From the NCBI GenBank assembly GCA_030544685.1, contig CP086683.1, positions 2,666,001-2,730,000 on the forward strand: DNA of 64,000 bases, written 5' to 3'. The first letter of the stretch is position 1. Each line of letters begins with the position of its first letter. The DNA is from Pseudomonas sp. B21_DOA (lineage in GTDB: Bacteria; Pseudomonadota; Gammaproteobacteria; Pseudomonadales; Pseudomonadaceae). The notes beneath the pieces are model-generated. The model searched no databases. It was not told the DNA's origin and saw nothing but the letters and a program-made list of their open reading frames with translations. Shown here piece after piece: positions 48,244 to 56,826 of the stretch. Both the position numbers and the translations under genes were made by a program.

Positions 48244-48707
48244 TCGTACCCTGTCCTTAGCGCCTGTGCCTGCTCCGCGAGAAGCATCATTGCCTGCTCG
48301 CTGGCGGTGTCTCGCCGGGTTTTATATTCCATCAGATCTGCAAAGCGCACACGTCGGTGCTTGCCTGTTTTGTGGTAGGAAATCTCACCGCTCTCCAGCA
48401 GTTTGATCATGTGCGGACGTGAGACGTTGAGCAGATCGGCAGCTTCCTGCGTGGTCAGCTCCGCGTGGATGGGTACCACCTTCACAGCGTTGCCCTGCGC
48501 CAGCGCCGCGAGGATATCGCTCAGCAAGCGTAATGCCGATGTTGGCAGCTCCACGCTGTGGGCTTCGTTCTGTTCATCAAAAATCTGGATTCGCTGAGTT
48601 TCAAAAGCGGTTGTGAGGAAGGCGCTCAGGGCACGCTGGCCTTCAATCGCGGCTTTGACCTCACGTTCGACAGGCAGATTGATGGCAGATGGAGTAGCGG
48701 TGGTCAT
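48240..48707 (-). CDS. Excisionase/MerR-type HTH antitoxin, VapB50-like
   Basis: A 155-residue protein with a helix-turn-helix of the excisionase type in its second half (LTTQEAADLLNVSRPHMIKLLESGEISYHKTGKHRRV). It is upstream of and overlaps the PIN toxin, so it is the probable antitoxin and autorepressor. ATG at 48707 fits better than the longer frame to 48827, whose first 40 residues are not coding-like. The N-terminal half (KAAIEGQRALSAFLTTAFE) may bind the toxin. The divergent intergenic region holds candidate operators. Confidence 0.85.
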   Translation of the reverse strand: MTTATPSAINLPVEREVKAAIEGQRALSAFLTTAFETQRIQIFDEQNEAHSVELPTSALRLLSDILAALAQGNAVKVVPIHAELTTQEAADLLNVSRPHMIKLLESGEISYHKTGKHRRVRFADLMEYKTRRDTASEQAMMLLAEQAQALRTGYE

Positions 48708-48755
48708 AAGACTGTTCCGGCATTGTAAGGAAGATCTGCGGACGTTATTCGAATC

Positions 48756-48779
48756 AAACGAAATTCGCAATAAACGAAA
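48756..48779 (-). promoter_or_regulatory. Direct repeats upstream of the VapB50-like gene
   Basis: AAACGAAA occurs at 48756-48763 and again at 48772-48779, a 16-base period, in an AT-richer stretch 50-70 bases upstream of the antitoxin start. This is a plausible autoregulatory operator. No factor is known. Confidence 0.4.
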
Positions 48780-48845
48780 CTGGTGCAGGAATACTCTGTA
48801 AAACAACCACCCATCACTCCGCCCCACTCTGCGCTTGAGTAAAGA

Positions 48846-48859
48846 TAACTCTAGAGTTA
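48846..48859 (+). promoter_or_regulatory. Palindromic operator upstream of hicA
   Basis: TAACTCTAGAGTTA is a perfect 14-bp palindrome, 32 bases before hicA, with AAAG and CTTT on its outer sides. HicB antitoxins with ribbon-helix-helix domains repress their own operon at such sites, so this is the likely HicB operator. Confidence 0.6.
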
Positions 48860-48890
48860 CTTTTAATGGGCCAAGCCAAGGAGGCGGTTG

Positions 48891-49103
48891 GTGCAGAGCA
48901 GGCTATTGATGAAGGAGCTGGAGGAGGCGGGCTGGACGCTGGATCGGGTTGCGGGCAGTCATCACATCTTCACTCATCGTTACAACCCGAACACGATTGC
49001 CGTCCCGCATCCGAAAAAGGATTTACCGCTGGGGACAGTCAAAAGCATTCGGCGGCGCGCGGGGTTATTCAGCCCGCCAACCCGTCATGAAGGAGATCCG
49101 TAA
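48891..49103 (+). CDS. hicA: HicA-family mRNA interferase toxin
   Basis: A 70-residue HicA toxin with a dsRBD-like fold. It shows LLMKELEEAGWTLDRVAGSH at its start, the catalytic His in GSHHIF, and the conserved VPHPKKDLPLGTVKSIRRRAG. GTG 48891 lies 6 bases after AAGGAGG; a TTG one codon upstream is too close. The stop overlaps the hicB ATG (TAATG). HicA cleaves mRNA and tmRNA and is held by HicB. Confidence 0.92.
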   Translation: MQSRLLMKELEEAGWTLDRVAGSHHIFTHRYNPNTIAVPHPKKDLPLGTVKSIRRRAGLFSPPTRHEGDP

Positions 49104-49507
49104 TGCAATATCCCATCTGCATCGAGTGGGGTGACGAGAACACTGCCATCGGCATTCAGATCCCCGATATTCCCGGCGCAGTCACTGCCGGGGACAGCTT
49201 TGAGGAGGCCTACAACGCGGCCGTGGAAGTGGCTCACCTTATGCTGCAGGAAATCGCGGCGGCCGGTCAGGCGATTCCGATGCCGACCTCGGCAGCGGCG
49301 CATCGCAATCATCCGGATTTTGCCGAGATGGGCTGGGGCATGCTGGAGCTGGATATCTCGCCGTACCTGGGCAAGACCGAAAAGGTCAACGTTACGCTGC
49401 CCGGCTATGTCATTCAGCGTATTGATCGCTATGTACGCGAGCACAACGTCAAAAGCCGCTCCTCGTTTCTGGCGGATGCGGCGATGGAGAAACTGGTTCG
49501 GTATTGA
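49103..49507 (+). CDS. hicB: HicB-family antitoxin with ribbon-helix-helix domain
   Basis: A 134-residue antitoxin. The N-terminal partial RNase H-like fold (WGDENTAIGIQIPDIPGAVT, DSFEEAYNAAVEVAHLML) blocks HicA. The C-terminal ribbon-helix-helix (EKVNVTLPGYVIQRIDRYVR, SRSSFLADAAMEKL) binds DNA. It is translationally coupled to hicA. A single REP follows before the next gene. Confidence 0.92.
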   Translation: MQYPICIEWGDENTAIGIQIPDIPGAVTAGDSFEEAYNAAVEVAHLMLQEIAAAGQAIPMPTSAAAHRNHPDFAEMGWGMLELDISPYLGKTEKVNVTLPGYVIQRIDRYVREHNVKSRSSFLADAAMEKLVRY

Positions 49508-49520
49508 AGGTACGTCCAAT

Positions 49521-49545
49521 TGCGGGAGCGAGCCTGCTCGCGAAG
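49521..49545 (+). repeat. Single REP (family A) after hicB
   Basis: A forward GGGAGCGAGCCTGCTCGCGA copy between the converging hicB and MFS genes, without an inverted partner. Confidence 0.85.
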
Positions 49546-49557
49546 CTTTTGACGCCC

Positions 49558-50745
49558 TTAAGCCGTGGCCAATGAAGCGCGTCGTGAAACACTCAAAAAC
49601 CGCACCAACGCCAACAACGGAAAGATGCTGCCGACAATCACGATCCACAACCAGCCGCCATGCTCGTAAACCGCGCTGGCCACGGAGGAGCCGAAGGCGC
49701 CGCCGATGAAGATGCTGGTCATGTACAGCGCGTTCAAACGACCACGACTTTTCGCGTCCAGCGAGTACACCGCGCGTTGGCCCAGGACCATGTTCATCTG
49801 TACGCAGAAGTCCAGCACCACGCCGGTCACGGCCAGGCCGATAACGCTGTAGGCCGGGTGGATGAAGGCGGGCAGGAAGCTCAGGCTGGCAAACAGCATG
49901 GCCAGCAGCGAGGCGATGCGTGTGTGACCGGCATCGGCGAGGCGGCCGCTGATTGGCGCGGCGATGGCACCGATGGCGCCGACCAGGGCGAAGATCGCGA
50001 TTTCGCTTTGCGACAGGCCATGGTTACGTGCCAGTTCCAGTGGCACGGCGGTCCAGAACAGGCTGAACGTGGCGAACATGCAGCCCTGATAAAACGCTCG
50101 CTGACGCAGCACCGCTTGCCGGCGCAACAGCGTCCACAGCGAGCCGATCAGTTGGCCGTATGTAGCGCTGTGATCCGGCTGGCGCTTGGGCACGGTCAGC
50201 GCCAGCACTACGCTGATCGCTGCCATCAACGCTGCGGCGATCATGAACATGGCGCGCCAGCCGAGGTGGTCGGCGACCACACTCGACACCGGTCGCGCCA
50301 ACAGAATACCCAGCAGCAAACCGCCCATGATCCCACCCACCACGCGACCACGGGACTCTTCCGGCGCCAGATGCGCGGCCAGCGGAATCAGGATCTGCAC
50401 CGACACCGAGCTGAAGCCGACCAGCAACGAGATCAGCAAAAACACGTTGGGTTGCTCGGTAAACGCTGCGCCCAGGAGACTGGCAATCGCGACCAGCGTG
50501 GTGATGATCATCAGCCGCCGGTTTTCCAGCAGATCCCCCAGCGGCACCAGAAAGAACAGGCCCAACGCATAGCCGATCTGCGTCAGCGAAACGATGAAAC
50601 TGGCCATGGTGTCGGAGAGGCCGATGTCCGGCGCGATGAGACCGATGATCGGTTGTGCGTAGTAGATGTTGGCAACGATGGCGCCGCAGCAGAACGCGAA
50701 CAGCAAGACCATGCCTCGGGTCATTGCGTGAGGAGTGGTGGTCAT
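49558..50745 (-). CDS. MFS transporter, drug/arabinose-efflux type
   Basis: A 395-residue major facilitator with about 12 membrane helices. The loop after helix 2 has the family motif (VPLGDLLENRRLMI, a GxLaDrxGrr variant), and helix 5 follows the antiporter-like GGIMGGLLLGILLARPVSSVV. It is most like the DHA-type or YnfM/arabinose-efflux-like exporters. The substrate is unknown. ATG 50745 is chosen; a GTG at 50766 would add seven residues. It is probably monocistronic, converging on hicB. Confidence 0.88.
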   Translation of the reverse strand: MTTTPHAMTRGMVLLFAFCCGAIVANIYYAQPIIGLIAPDIGLSDTMASFIVSLTQIGYALGLFFLVPLGDLLENRRLMIITTLVAIASLLGAAFTEQPNVFLLISLLVGFSSVSVQILIPLAAHLAPEESRGRVVGGIMGGLLLGILLARPVSSVVADHLGWRAMFMIAAALMAAISVVLALTVPKRQPDHSATYGQLIGSLWTLLRRQAVLRQRAFYQGCMFATFSLFWTAVPLELARNHGLSQSEIAIFALVGAIGAIAAPISGRLADAGHTRIASLLAMLFASLSFLPAFIHPAYSVIGLAVTGVVLDFCVQMNMVLGQRAVYSLDAKSRGRLNALYMTSIFIGGAFGSSVASAVYEHGGWLWIVIVGSIFPLLALVRFLSVSRRASLATA

Positions 50746-50866
50746 AGGGAATCTCGGGTCGGGCACAGGAAAGGGCTGAGGCTAATGGACAACGTGGACT
50801 GGCAGAAGACGTTTTCGGATGATAACTGTTATTACGCCGTGTAATGACCAGTATTCCCACGCAACA

Positions 50867-50893
50867 AAAAGGCGACCCGGTGGGTCGCCTTTT
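50867..50893 (-). terminator. Bidirectional terminator after the sulfate-binding protein gene
   Basis: AAAAGGCGACCC (50867-50878) and GGGTCGCCTTTT (50882-50893) form a perfect 12-bp stem with a 3-nt loop. On the minus strand the stem runs into TTTTTG, so it ends the sulfate-binding-protein transcript. Confidence 0.92.
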
Positions 50894-50911
50894 GATTTTT
50901 CAGATCAAGCC

Positions 50912-51910
50912 TTACTGCCCGCTGTAAATCTGATCGAACACGCCACCATCATTGAAGTGGGTTTTCTGCACCGTGCGCCAGTCACCAAACGTCTTCTCCA
51001 CCGAAAGGAAATCGACTCTCGGGAAACGGTCGGTGTACTTCGCCAGCACCGCCGGGTCACGCGGACGCAGGTAGTTGGCCGCCGCAATTTCCTGACCTTC
51101 CGGCGACCACAGGTACTTCAGATACTCATCAGCCGCAGCGCGCGAGCCCTTCTTGTCGACCACTTTGTCGACCACCGAAACCGGTGGCTCGGCTTCTGCG
51201 GAGACGCTTGGGTAGACAACTTCGAACTGATCGCGACCGAACTCGCGGGCGATCATTTCCGCTTCGTTTTCGAAGGTCACCAGTACGTCGCCGATCTGGT
51301 TGGTCATGAACGTGGTGGTGGCCGCGCGGCCACCGGTGTCGAGCACCGGCGCCTGCTTGAACAGCTTGCCGACGAAATCCTTGGCCTTGTTCTCGTCACC
51401 ACCGTTTTTCAGTACATAGCCCCAGGCCGACAGGTAGGTGTAGCGGCCATTACCGGAAGTTTTCGGGTTCGGCACGATCACCTGTACGCCGTCCTTGAGC
51501 AGATCAGGCCAGTCTTTCAAAGCTTTCGGGTTGCCCTTGCGGACGATGAACACCGTAGCCGAGGTAAACGGCGCGCTGTTGTTCGGCAGGCGCGTGACCC
51601 AGTTGTCCGGGACCAGTTTGCCGTTGTCGGCGAGGGCGTTGATGTCGGTGGCCATGTTCATGGTGATGACGTCAGCCGGCAGGCCGTCGATCACCGAACG
51701 CGCCTGCTTGCTCGAGCCGCCGAAGGACATCTGCACGGTGATGTTTTCGTTGTGCTCGGCTTGCCAGTGCTTCTGGAACGCAGTGTTGTAGTCCTTGTAG
51801 AAATCGCGCATCACGTCGTAGGAAACGTTGAGCAGCGTCGGTGCTGCCTGGGCGATGTTGGCCAAGGCCAGGCCGGCGGCGAGAAGTGAGGCGCCAAAGA
51901 GTTTTTTCAC
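50912..51910 (-). CDS. sbp: Periplasmic sulfate-binding protein
   Basis: The binding subunit of the sulfate/thiosulfate ABC importer. The 332 residues have a signal peptide (KKLFGASLLAAGLALANIAQA, cleaved near residue 22) and the family pattern LNVSYDVMRDFYKDYN, MSFGGSSKQARSVIDGLPAD, VPNPKTSGNGRYTYLSAWGY and GGRAATTTFM. The permease and ATPase genes are not next to it. In Pseudomonas this copy lies next to the potassium-channel gene. Control by the Cys regulon is likely but not visible here. Confidence 0.95.
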   Translation of the reverse strand: MKKLFGASLLAAGLALANIAQAAPTLLNVSYDVMRDFYKDYNTAFQKHWQAEHNENITVQMSFGGSSKQARSVIDGLPADVITMNMATDINALADNGKLVPDNWVTRLPNNSAPFTSATVFIVRKGNPKALKDWPDLLKDGVQVIVPNPKTSGNGRYTYLSAWGYVLKNGGDENKAKDFVGKLFKQAPVLDTGGRAATTTFMTNQIGDVLVTFENEAEMIAREFGRDQFEVVYPSVSAEAEPPVSVVDKVVDKKGSRAAADEYLKYLWSPEGQEIAAANYLRPRDPAVLAKYTDRFPRVDFLSVEKTFGDWRTVQKTHFNDGGVFDQIYSGQ

Positions 51911-52013
51911 TGCGCATTCCTTGTTCTGTGGGGTGTCGTGTCAAAAATGAGGCGATTTGCCAGCGACTATAGCGGGCCTCGCATAGTCGCTTAAAGATTA
52001 AAAAGCTCTGTAC

Positions 52014-52838
52014 TTATTCCACTTTCTTGAACAGCTGACTGCCGCAGCGCGAACAGAACGCTGCGCTCTGTTCATGGCTCTTTTTCTGGCAGCCCGGGCA
52101 GTCATGTTGCAGCTGTTCGCCGCGCATGGCGTTGGCCAGCTCAGCGGTGAAAATCCCCGTGGGCACGGCGATGATCGAATAACCGGTGATCATCACCAGC
52201 GAGGAAATCACCTGGCCCAGCGGCGTCTTCGGCACGATGTCGCCGAAGCCCACAGTGGTCAAGGTCACGATCGCCCAATAGATGCCCTTGGGAATACTGG
52301 TGAAGCCATGCTCCGGGCCTTCGATCACGTACATCAGCGTGCCGAACACTGTCACCAGCGTGCACACGCTGACCAGAAACACGACGATTTTCTGCTTGCT
52401 GCCGCGCAGCGCCGACATCAGATAGTTGGCTTGCTTGAGATACGGGCTGAGCTTGAGCACGCGGAAAATCCGCAGCATCCGAATGATGCGGATGATCAGC
52501 AGATACTGCGCATCGCTGTAATACAGCGCGAGGATGCCCGGCACGATCGCCAGCAGATCCACCAGGCCATAAAAGCTGAAGGCATAGCGCAGTGGCTTGG
52601 GCGAGCAGTACAGACGCAGGATGTACTCGCCGAGGAAAATCGCCGTGAAGCCCCACTCGATATAGGCCAGAACGTCGGCGTAATTACGGTGAATGCTGTC
52701 GATACTGTCGAGCATCACGATCACCAGGCTGGCGAGGATGATCACCAGCAGGATGCCGTCGAAGCGACGCCCGGCCGGGGTGTCGCTCTGGAAAATCATG
52801 ACGTAGAGCCGTTCGCGCCAATTGTTGCTGCTGTCCAT
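52014..52838 (-). CDS. Voltage-gated-type potassium channel with C-terminal zinc ribbon
   Basis: A 274-residue ion channel with six membrane helices. S4 carries regularly spaced arginines (about 117-129, IIRIIRMLRIFRVLKL). The selectivity filter TTVGFGD is at 194-200, typical for K+ channels. The C-terminus adds a small zinc-ribbon motif: Cys247-x2-Cys250 and Cys262-x2-Cys265. The channel family is well known in bacteria, while the ribbon is less usual and may sense or tether something. It sits 22 bases downstream of the urea-transporter gene on the same strand. Confidence 0.92.
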   Translation of the reverse strand: MDSSNNWRERLYVMIFQSDTPAGRRFDGILLVIILASLVIVMLDSIDSIHRNYADVLAYIEWGFTAIFLGEYILRLYCSPKPLRYAFSFYGLVDLLAIVPGILALYYSDAQYLLIIRIIRMLRIFRVLKLSPYLKQANYLMSALRGSKQKIVVFLVSVCTLVTVFGTLMYVIEGPEHGFTSIPKGIYWAIVTLTTVGFGDIVPKTPLGQVISSLVMITGYSIIAVPTGIFTAELANAMRGEQLQHDCPGCQKKSHEQSAAFCSRCGSQLFKKVE

Positions 52839-52859
52839 GGATAACGCCTGAATCGAAGA

Positions 52860-53774
52860 TCAGCGCAGCCTAGGGTGATTCTCCTCGTGAGCGCAAGACT
52901 CATGCGCAAGCGACGCTTTGCCAAGCATTTGAATGCCGGCACGAATCAACCAGCAGGCGAGGATGAACGGCGCGGTCAGCGTCGCCAATCCAAGGGCGGC
53001 AAACAGCGGCGTCACCAGCAGCGCCAGGACAATGGCGAGCAGCGGCAGCCACGGATTTTGTCGCTGAGCGCTGAAGGCGAGGGCGGCGAGTACGGCGTTA
53101 TAGCCACCGAGCCCGAGCAGTGCGGCGGACGTTTCGTGGTGCAGTAGACTCGAGCCGAGGCCGATCGCCGACGCCAGCAGCGCCCAGCAGAACGCGCGGC
53201 GATCAGCAATGAGCAAACCGCTGGCAATCAACGCCCCGGCCAAAGGATGGTCGAGGAACATTACCTGGCCGAATCCGCGCAGTTCAGCGGCCAGCAGATT
53301 TGTCGTGTTCAGGTCGACCGATGCCATCGGCGTGGACGGTTCGGCGAACACCAGCAGCACCCAGCTGAGCGCCACGAACGGCGAGGTATACGCCGGTAAG
53401 GCGCGACTGCGGTGAACGTGTTTGAGCCATTGCTGAGTGAGCATCGCGCTCAAGCCGCCTGCTGCAAGAATCAACGGCGGCAGCAGTGGCGACCATGGGA
53501 AATACAGGCTCAGCAGCAGGCCGAGCAGCACGCCGTTGTAGCTGAACAACCCGGCCTGGCGATCAGCCTTGGCGTAGTTGCGCCGCTGCGCGGTGAGCAG
53601 ACCGGCGACGCCACCGAGCAGCGCCCCGGCGAACAGCACCGGCGCCGTCAGCAGAATCGCCAACAGACACAGCAGACCGCACAGCGGATGGCGCTGGAAG
53701 AAAATCTGACTGAAACCGTTGAGCAAAGCCTCGGCCCAGTCGGGGCAGTGGGTGTTGAAGTGATTGGCAGGCAT
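52860..53774 (-). CDS. Urea transporter (UT family)
   Basis: A 304-residue, ten-helix protein of the SLC14/urea transporter family: LFSYNGVLLGLLLSLYF and GLGGYNAVLAALAF are the two repeated pore signatures, in the two halves of the protein. It allows passive urea entry. In P. putida and P. aeruginosa a gene of this family lies between the pyruvate kinase and the channel genes, as here. Urea made by allantoin breakdown could link it to the glyoxylate genes next door; this is inference. Confidence 0.92.
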   Translation of the reverse strand: MPANHFNTHCPDWAEALLNGFSQIFFQRHPLCGLLCLLAILLTAPVLFAGALLGGVAGLLTAQRRNYAKADRQAGLFSYNGVLLGLLLSLYFPWSPLLPPLILAAGGLSAMLTQQWLKHVHRSRALPAYTSPFVALSWVLLVFAEPSTPMASVDLNTTNLLAAELRGFGQVMFLDHPLAGALIASGLLIADRRAFCWALLASAIGLGSSLLHHETSAALLGLGGYNAVLAALAFSAQRQNPWLPLLAIVLALLVTPLFAALGLATLTAPFILACWLIRAGIQMLGKASLAHESCAHEENHPRLR

Positions 53775-53822
53775 GTTGAGAAAATCTGGGCAGTTGGAAC
53801 ATCAAAAGGTCTTGCAAGTCCC

Positions 53823-53954
53823 TGTGGCGAGGGCATTTATCCCCGTTCGGCTGCGCAGCAGTCGTCGCTTTTGAGGTGTGACGGTTTCCACAGAGAAACC
53901 GCATTCTCCGATGGGGGCCGCTTCGCAGCCCAACGGGGATAAATCCCTCGCCAC
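53823..53954. repeat. REP-like pair (family C) before the urea transporter
   Basis: Inverted copies of a second repeat family (GTGGCGAGGGATTTATCCCC type, the first with one extra base) lie at 53823-53847 and 53932-53954. Their centres carry further palindromic arms (GGCTGCGCAGCAG and GCTTCGCAGCC). Confidence 0.82.
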
Positions 53955-53982
53955 AAGGTTATGCACCCACTTTTAGGGTGGG

Positions 53983-55397
53983 TCAGATCAACGTCTCGAT
54001 GCGCAGCGAATTGGTCGACCCCGGCTGCCCGAACGGCACGCCAGCGGTGATCAGCAGCGTGTCGCCACGCTCGGCCATGCCTTGCGCCTGAGCAATCTCC
54101 AGTGCCGTCGAGCAGACTTCGTCGACCTGACGCAGGCGATCGTTGACCACCGAATGAATGCCCCACGCCACGCTCAAGCGCCGCGCGGTTTGCAGGTTCG
54201 GCGTCAGATTGAGGATCGGCGCTTTTGGCCGTTCCCGCGATGCGCGCAACGTCGAGGCGCCGGACTCGCTGTAATTGACCAGCACCGCCACCGGCAACAC
54301 GTTGCTGATCCGGCGGATCGCACAGCTGATCGCATCGGAAACCGTCGCCTCGGCTTTCGGACGGCTGACGTCGAGCTGGGTCTGATAATCCGGGCCGTTT
54401 TCAACCTGACGGATGATCTTGCTCATCATCTGCACGGCTTCCAGCGGGTATTCGCCGGACGCGGTTTCCGCCGAGAGCATCACCGCATCGGCGCCTTCGG
54501 CCACGGCGTTGGCGACGTCGGTGACTTCGGCGCGGGTCGGGGCAGGGAGAAGCGCATCGACTCGAGCATCTGCGTCGCCACCACCACCGGTTTGCCCAGC
54601 GCACGGCAGGTGGTGATGATGTTTTTCTGAATCTGCGGCACGCTTTCCGCCGGCACTTCAACACCCAGATCCCCGCGAGCGACCATGATTGCGTCGCTCA
54701 ACTCAGCAATCTCTCGCAGTTGCTCGACCGCTGAAGGCTTCTCGATTTTCGCCATCAAAAACGCCTTGTCGCCGATCAATGCGCGGGCTTCGACAATGTC
54801 CTGCGGGCGCTGCACGAACGACAGCGCGACCCAGTCCACACCCAATTCCAGGCCGAAGCTCAGATCGCGGCGATCCTTGGCGGTCAGCGGGCTCAGGTCC
54901 AGCACCGCTTGCGGCACATTCACACCTTTGCGATCAGACAGTTCGCCGCCGTTGAGCACGGTGGTGTCGATCGCATCGGCGTACTTGGTGACCACGCGCA
55001 GACGCAGCTTGCCGTCGTCGAGCAGCAGATCCATGCCGGCTTCCAGCGCGGCAATGATCTCCGGATGCGGCAGGTTGACCCGGCGCTCATCGCCCGCTGT
55101 CGCATCGAGATCGAGGCGGAACGCCTGACCGCGATGCAATTGCACCTTGCCGTCAGCGAACTTGCCAACGCGCAGTTTCGGCCCCTGCAGATCCATCAGA
55201 ATGCCCAGCGGGTAGTTGAGCTGGCGTTCGACTTCGCGGATCCACTGATATCGCTTGGCGTGGTCGGCGTGATCGCCGTGGCTGAAGTTCAGCCGGAAGA
55301 TGTTGACCCCGGCCTCGACCAGCTCGCGGATGTCGTCGATACCGTCGACCGCAGGGCCGAGGGTGGCGAGGATTTTGACCTTTTTATCAGGCGTCAT
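53983..55397 (-). CDS. pykF: Pyruvate kinase PykF (frame broken by one base)
   Basis: Pyruvate kinase turns PEP and ADP into pyruvate and ATP, the last step of the glycerate branch encoded here. The first part has the substrate-binding motifs [20 protein letters not shown] and [12 protein letters not shown], and reaches [14 protein letters not shown]. The frame then breaks in a G run on the plus strand (54545-54547). One more base restores [40 protein letters not shown], and the C-terminal allosteric domain. The total is about 471 residues. The gene overlaps ttuD by 4 bases. Confidence 0.93.
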
Positions 55398-56668
55398 GAT
55401 TTGCAGTTCTCAAGGATCAGAATGGCGCGGAAGTCGTTGACGTTGGTGCGGGTCGGCTCGGTGACGATCAGTGCATCGAGCGCCTGGAAGTAGCCGTAGC
55501 CGTTGTTGTTATCCAGCTCGTCGCTGGCGCTCAGACCCAGTGCGGCGGCGCGGGCGTAGCTGTCCGGGGTCATGATTGCGCCGGCGTTGTCTTCCGAGCC
55601 GTCGATGCCATCGGTGTCGCCGGCCAGCGCGTAGACGCCGGGCTGGCCCTTGAGGCTATCGGTCAGGCTGAGGAGGAATTCAGCGTTACGCCCACCACGG
55701 CCATTGCCGCGCACGGTGACCGTGGTTTCACCGCCGGAGAGAATCACGCACGGCGCCGCCAATGGCTGGCCGTGATTGATGATCTGTCGGGCGATGCCGG
55801 CGTGGACTTTCGCCACTTCACGGGATTCGCCTTCGAGGTCGCCGAGAATCAAGGTGCTGAAACCGGCTTGGCGGCATTTCACCGCAGCCGCGTCCAGCGA
55901 TTGCTGCGGGCGGGCGATCAATTGGAAGTGGCTGCGTGCCAGACTCGGGTCACCGGGTTTGACGGTTTCCGATTCGGGACTTTGCAGCCAGGTGCGCACG
56001 GAGGCGGGAATGTCGATGCCGTAGCGCTTGATGATCGCCAGGGCTTCGGCCGAAGTGCTCGGGTCGGCCACGGTCGGGCCGGAGGCAATGACGGTGGCGA
56101 GGTCGCCCGGTACATCGGAAATCGCGTAGGTGTAGACCGTCGCCGGCCAGCAGGCCTTGCCGAGGCGGCCGCCCTTGATCGCCGAGAGGTGCTTGCGCAC
56201 GCAGTTCATCTCGCCGATGGTCGCGCCGGATTTGAGCAGGGCTTTGTTGATCGACTGCTTGTCGGCGAGGGTGATGCCTTCAGCCGGCAGGGCGAGCAGG
56301 GCAGAGCCGCCGCCGGAGAGCAGGAAGATCACGCGGTCGTTTTCAGTCAGATTGCTGACCAACTCCAGTACGCGTTTGGCCACGGCCAGACCGGCCGCAT
56401 CCGGCACCGGGTGTGCGGCTTCGACCACTTCGATTTTTTCGCACGGAGCGCCGTGGCCGTAGCGGGTCACCACCAGGCCGGTGACTTCACCCTCCCAGCA
56501 GCGCTCGACCACTTGCGCCATGGCAGCAGCGGCTTTGCCGGCGCCGATGACGATAACCCGACCCGTGCGATCGGCAGGCAAATGGGCTTCGAGGACTTGG
56601 TTCGGGTGGGCCGCGTCTATGGCTGTGGCAAACAGCTCGCGCAGCAGTTGTTGCGGATCGACCGACAT
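55394..56668 (-). CDS. ttuD: Glycerate 2-kinase TtuD (annotated also as hydroxypyruvate reductase)
   Basis: A 424-residue protein of the MOFRL/GckA glycerate kinase family. It phosphorylates D-glycerate to 2-phosphoglycerate. Visible are the N-terminal IVIGAGKAAAAMAQ and the central LLSGGGSALLALPAEGI loops, plus the C-terminal MOFRL region (SGGETTVTVRGNGRGGRNAE, ALAGDTDGIDGSEDNAGAI). Its place between glxR and pykF fits glycerate metabolism. The older name hydroxypyruvate reductase is common but less likely. Confidence 0.92.
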   Translation of the reverse strand: MSVDPQQLLRELFATAIDAAHPNQVLEAHLPADRTGRVIVIGAGKAAAAMAQVVERCWEGEVTGLVVTRYGHGAPCEKIEVVEAAHPVPDAAGLAVAKRVLELVSNLTENDRVIFLLSGGGSALLALPAEGITLADKQSINKALLKSGATIGEMNCVRKHLSAIKGGRLGKACWPATVYTYAISDVPGDLATVIASGPTVADPSTSAEALAIIKRYGIDIPASVRTWLQSPESETVKPGDPSLARSHFQLIARPQQSLDAAAVKCRQAGFSTLILGDLEGESREVAKVHAGIARQIINHGQPLAAPCVILSGGETTVTVRGNGRGGRNAEFLLSLTDSLKGQPGVYALAGDTDGIDGSEDNAGAIMTPDSYARAAALGLSASDELDNNNGYGYFQALDALIVTEPTRTNVNDFRAILILENCKS

Positions 56669-56713
56669 GGCGGGCTCCCGGAATTCTTGTTATTCGAAAG
56701 GGCAGTACAGACC

Positions 56714-56805
56714 CCTGTGGAGCGAGCTTGCTCGCGAAAGCGGTGGATCAGTCAATACCTATGTCGACTGCTACTCCTCTTCGCGAGCAAGCTCGCTCCC
56801 ACAGG
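56714..56805. repeat. REP pair (family A variant) between glxR and ttuD
   Basis: Inverted copies with a TTG centre (GAGCTTGCTCGCG type) lie at 56714-56738 and 56780-56805. The first copy has GG where its partner has GGG, which may be another instance of the base loss seen in nearby genes. Confidence 0.85.
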
Positions 56806-56826
56806 TTTTACGCGGTGGTTCTGGGC

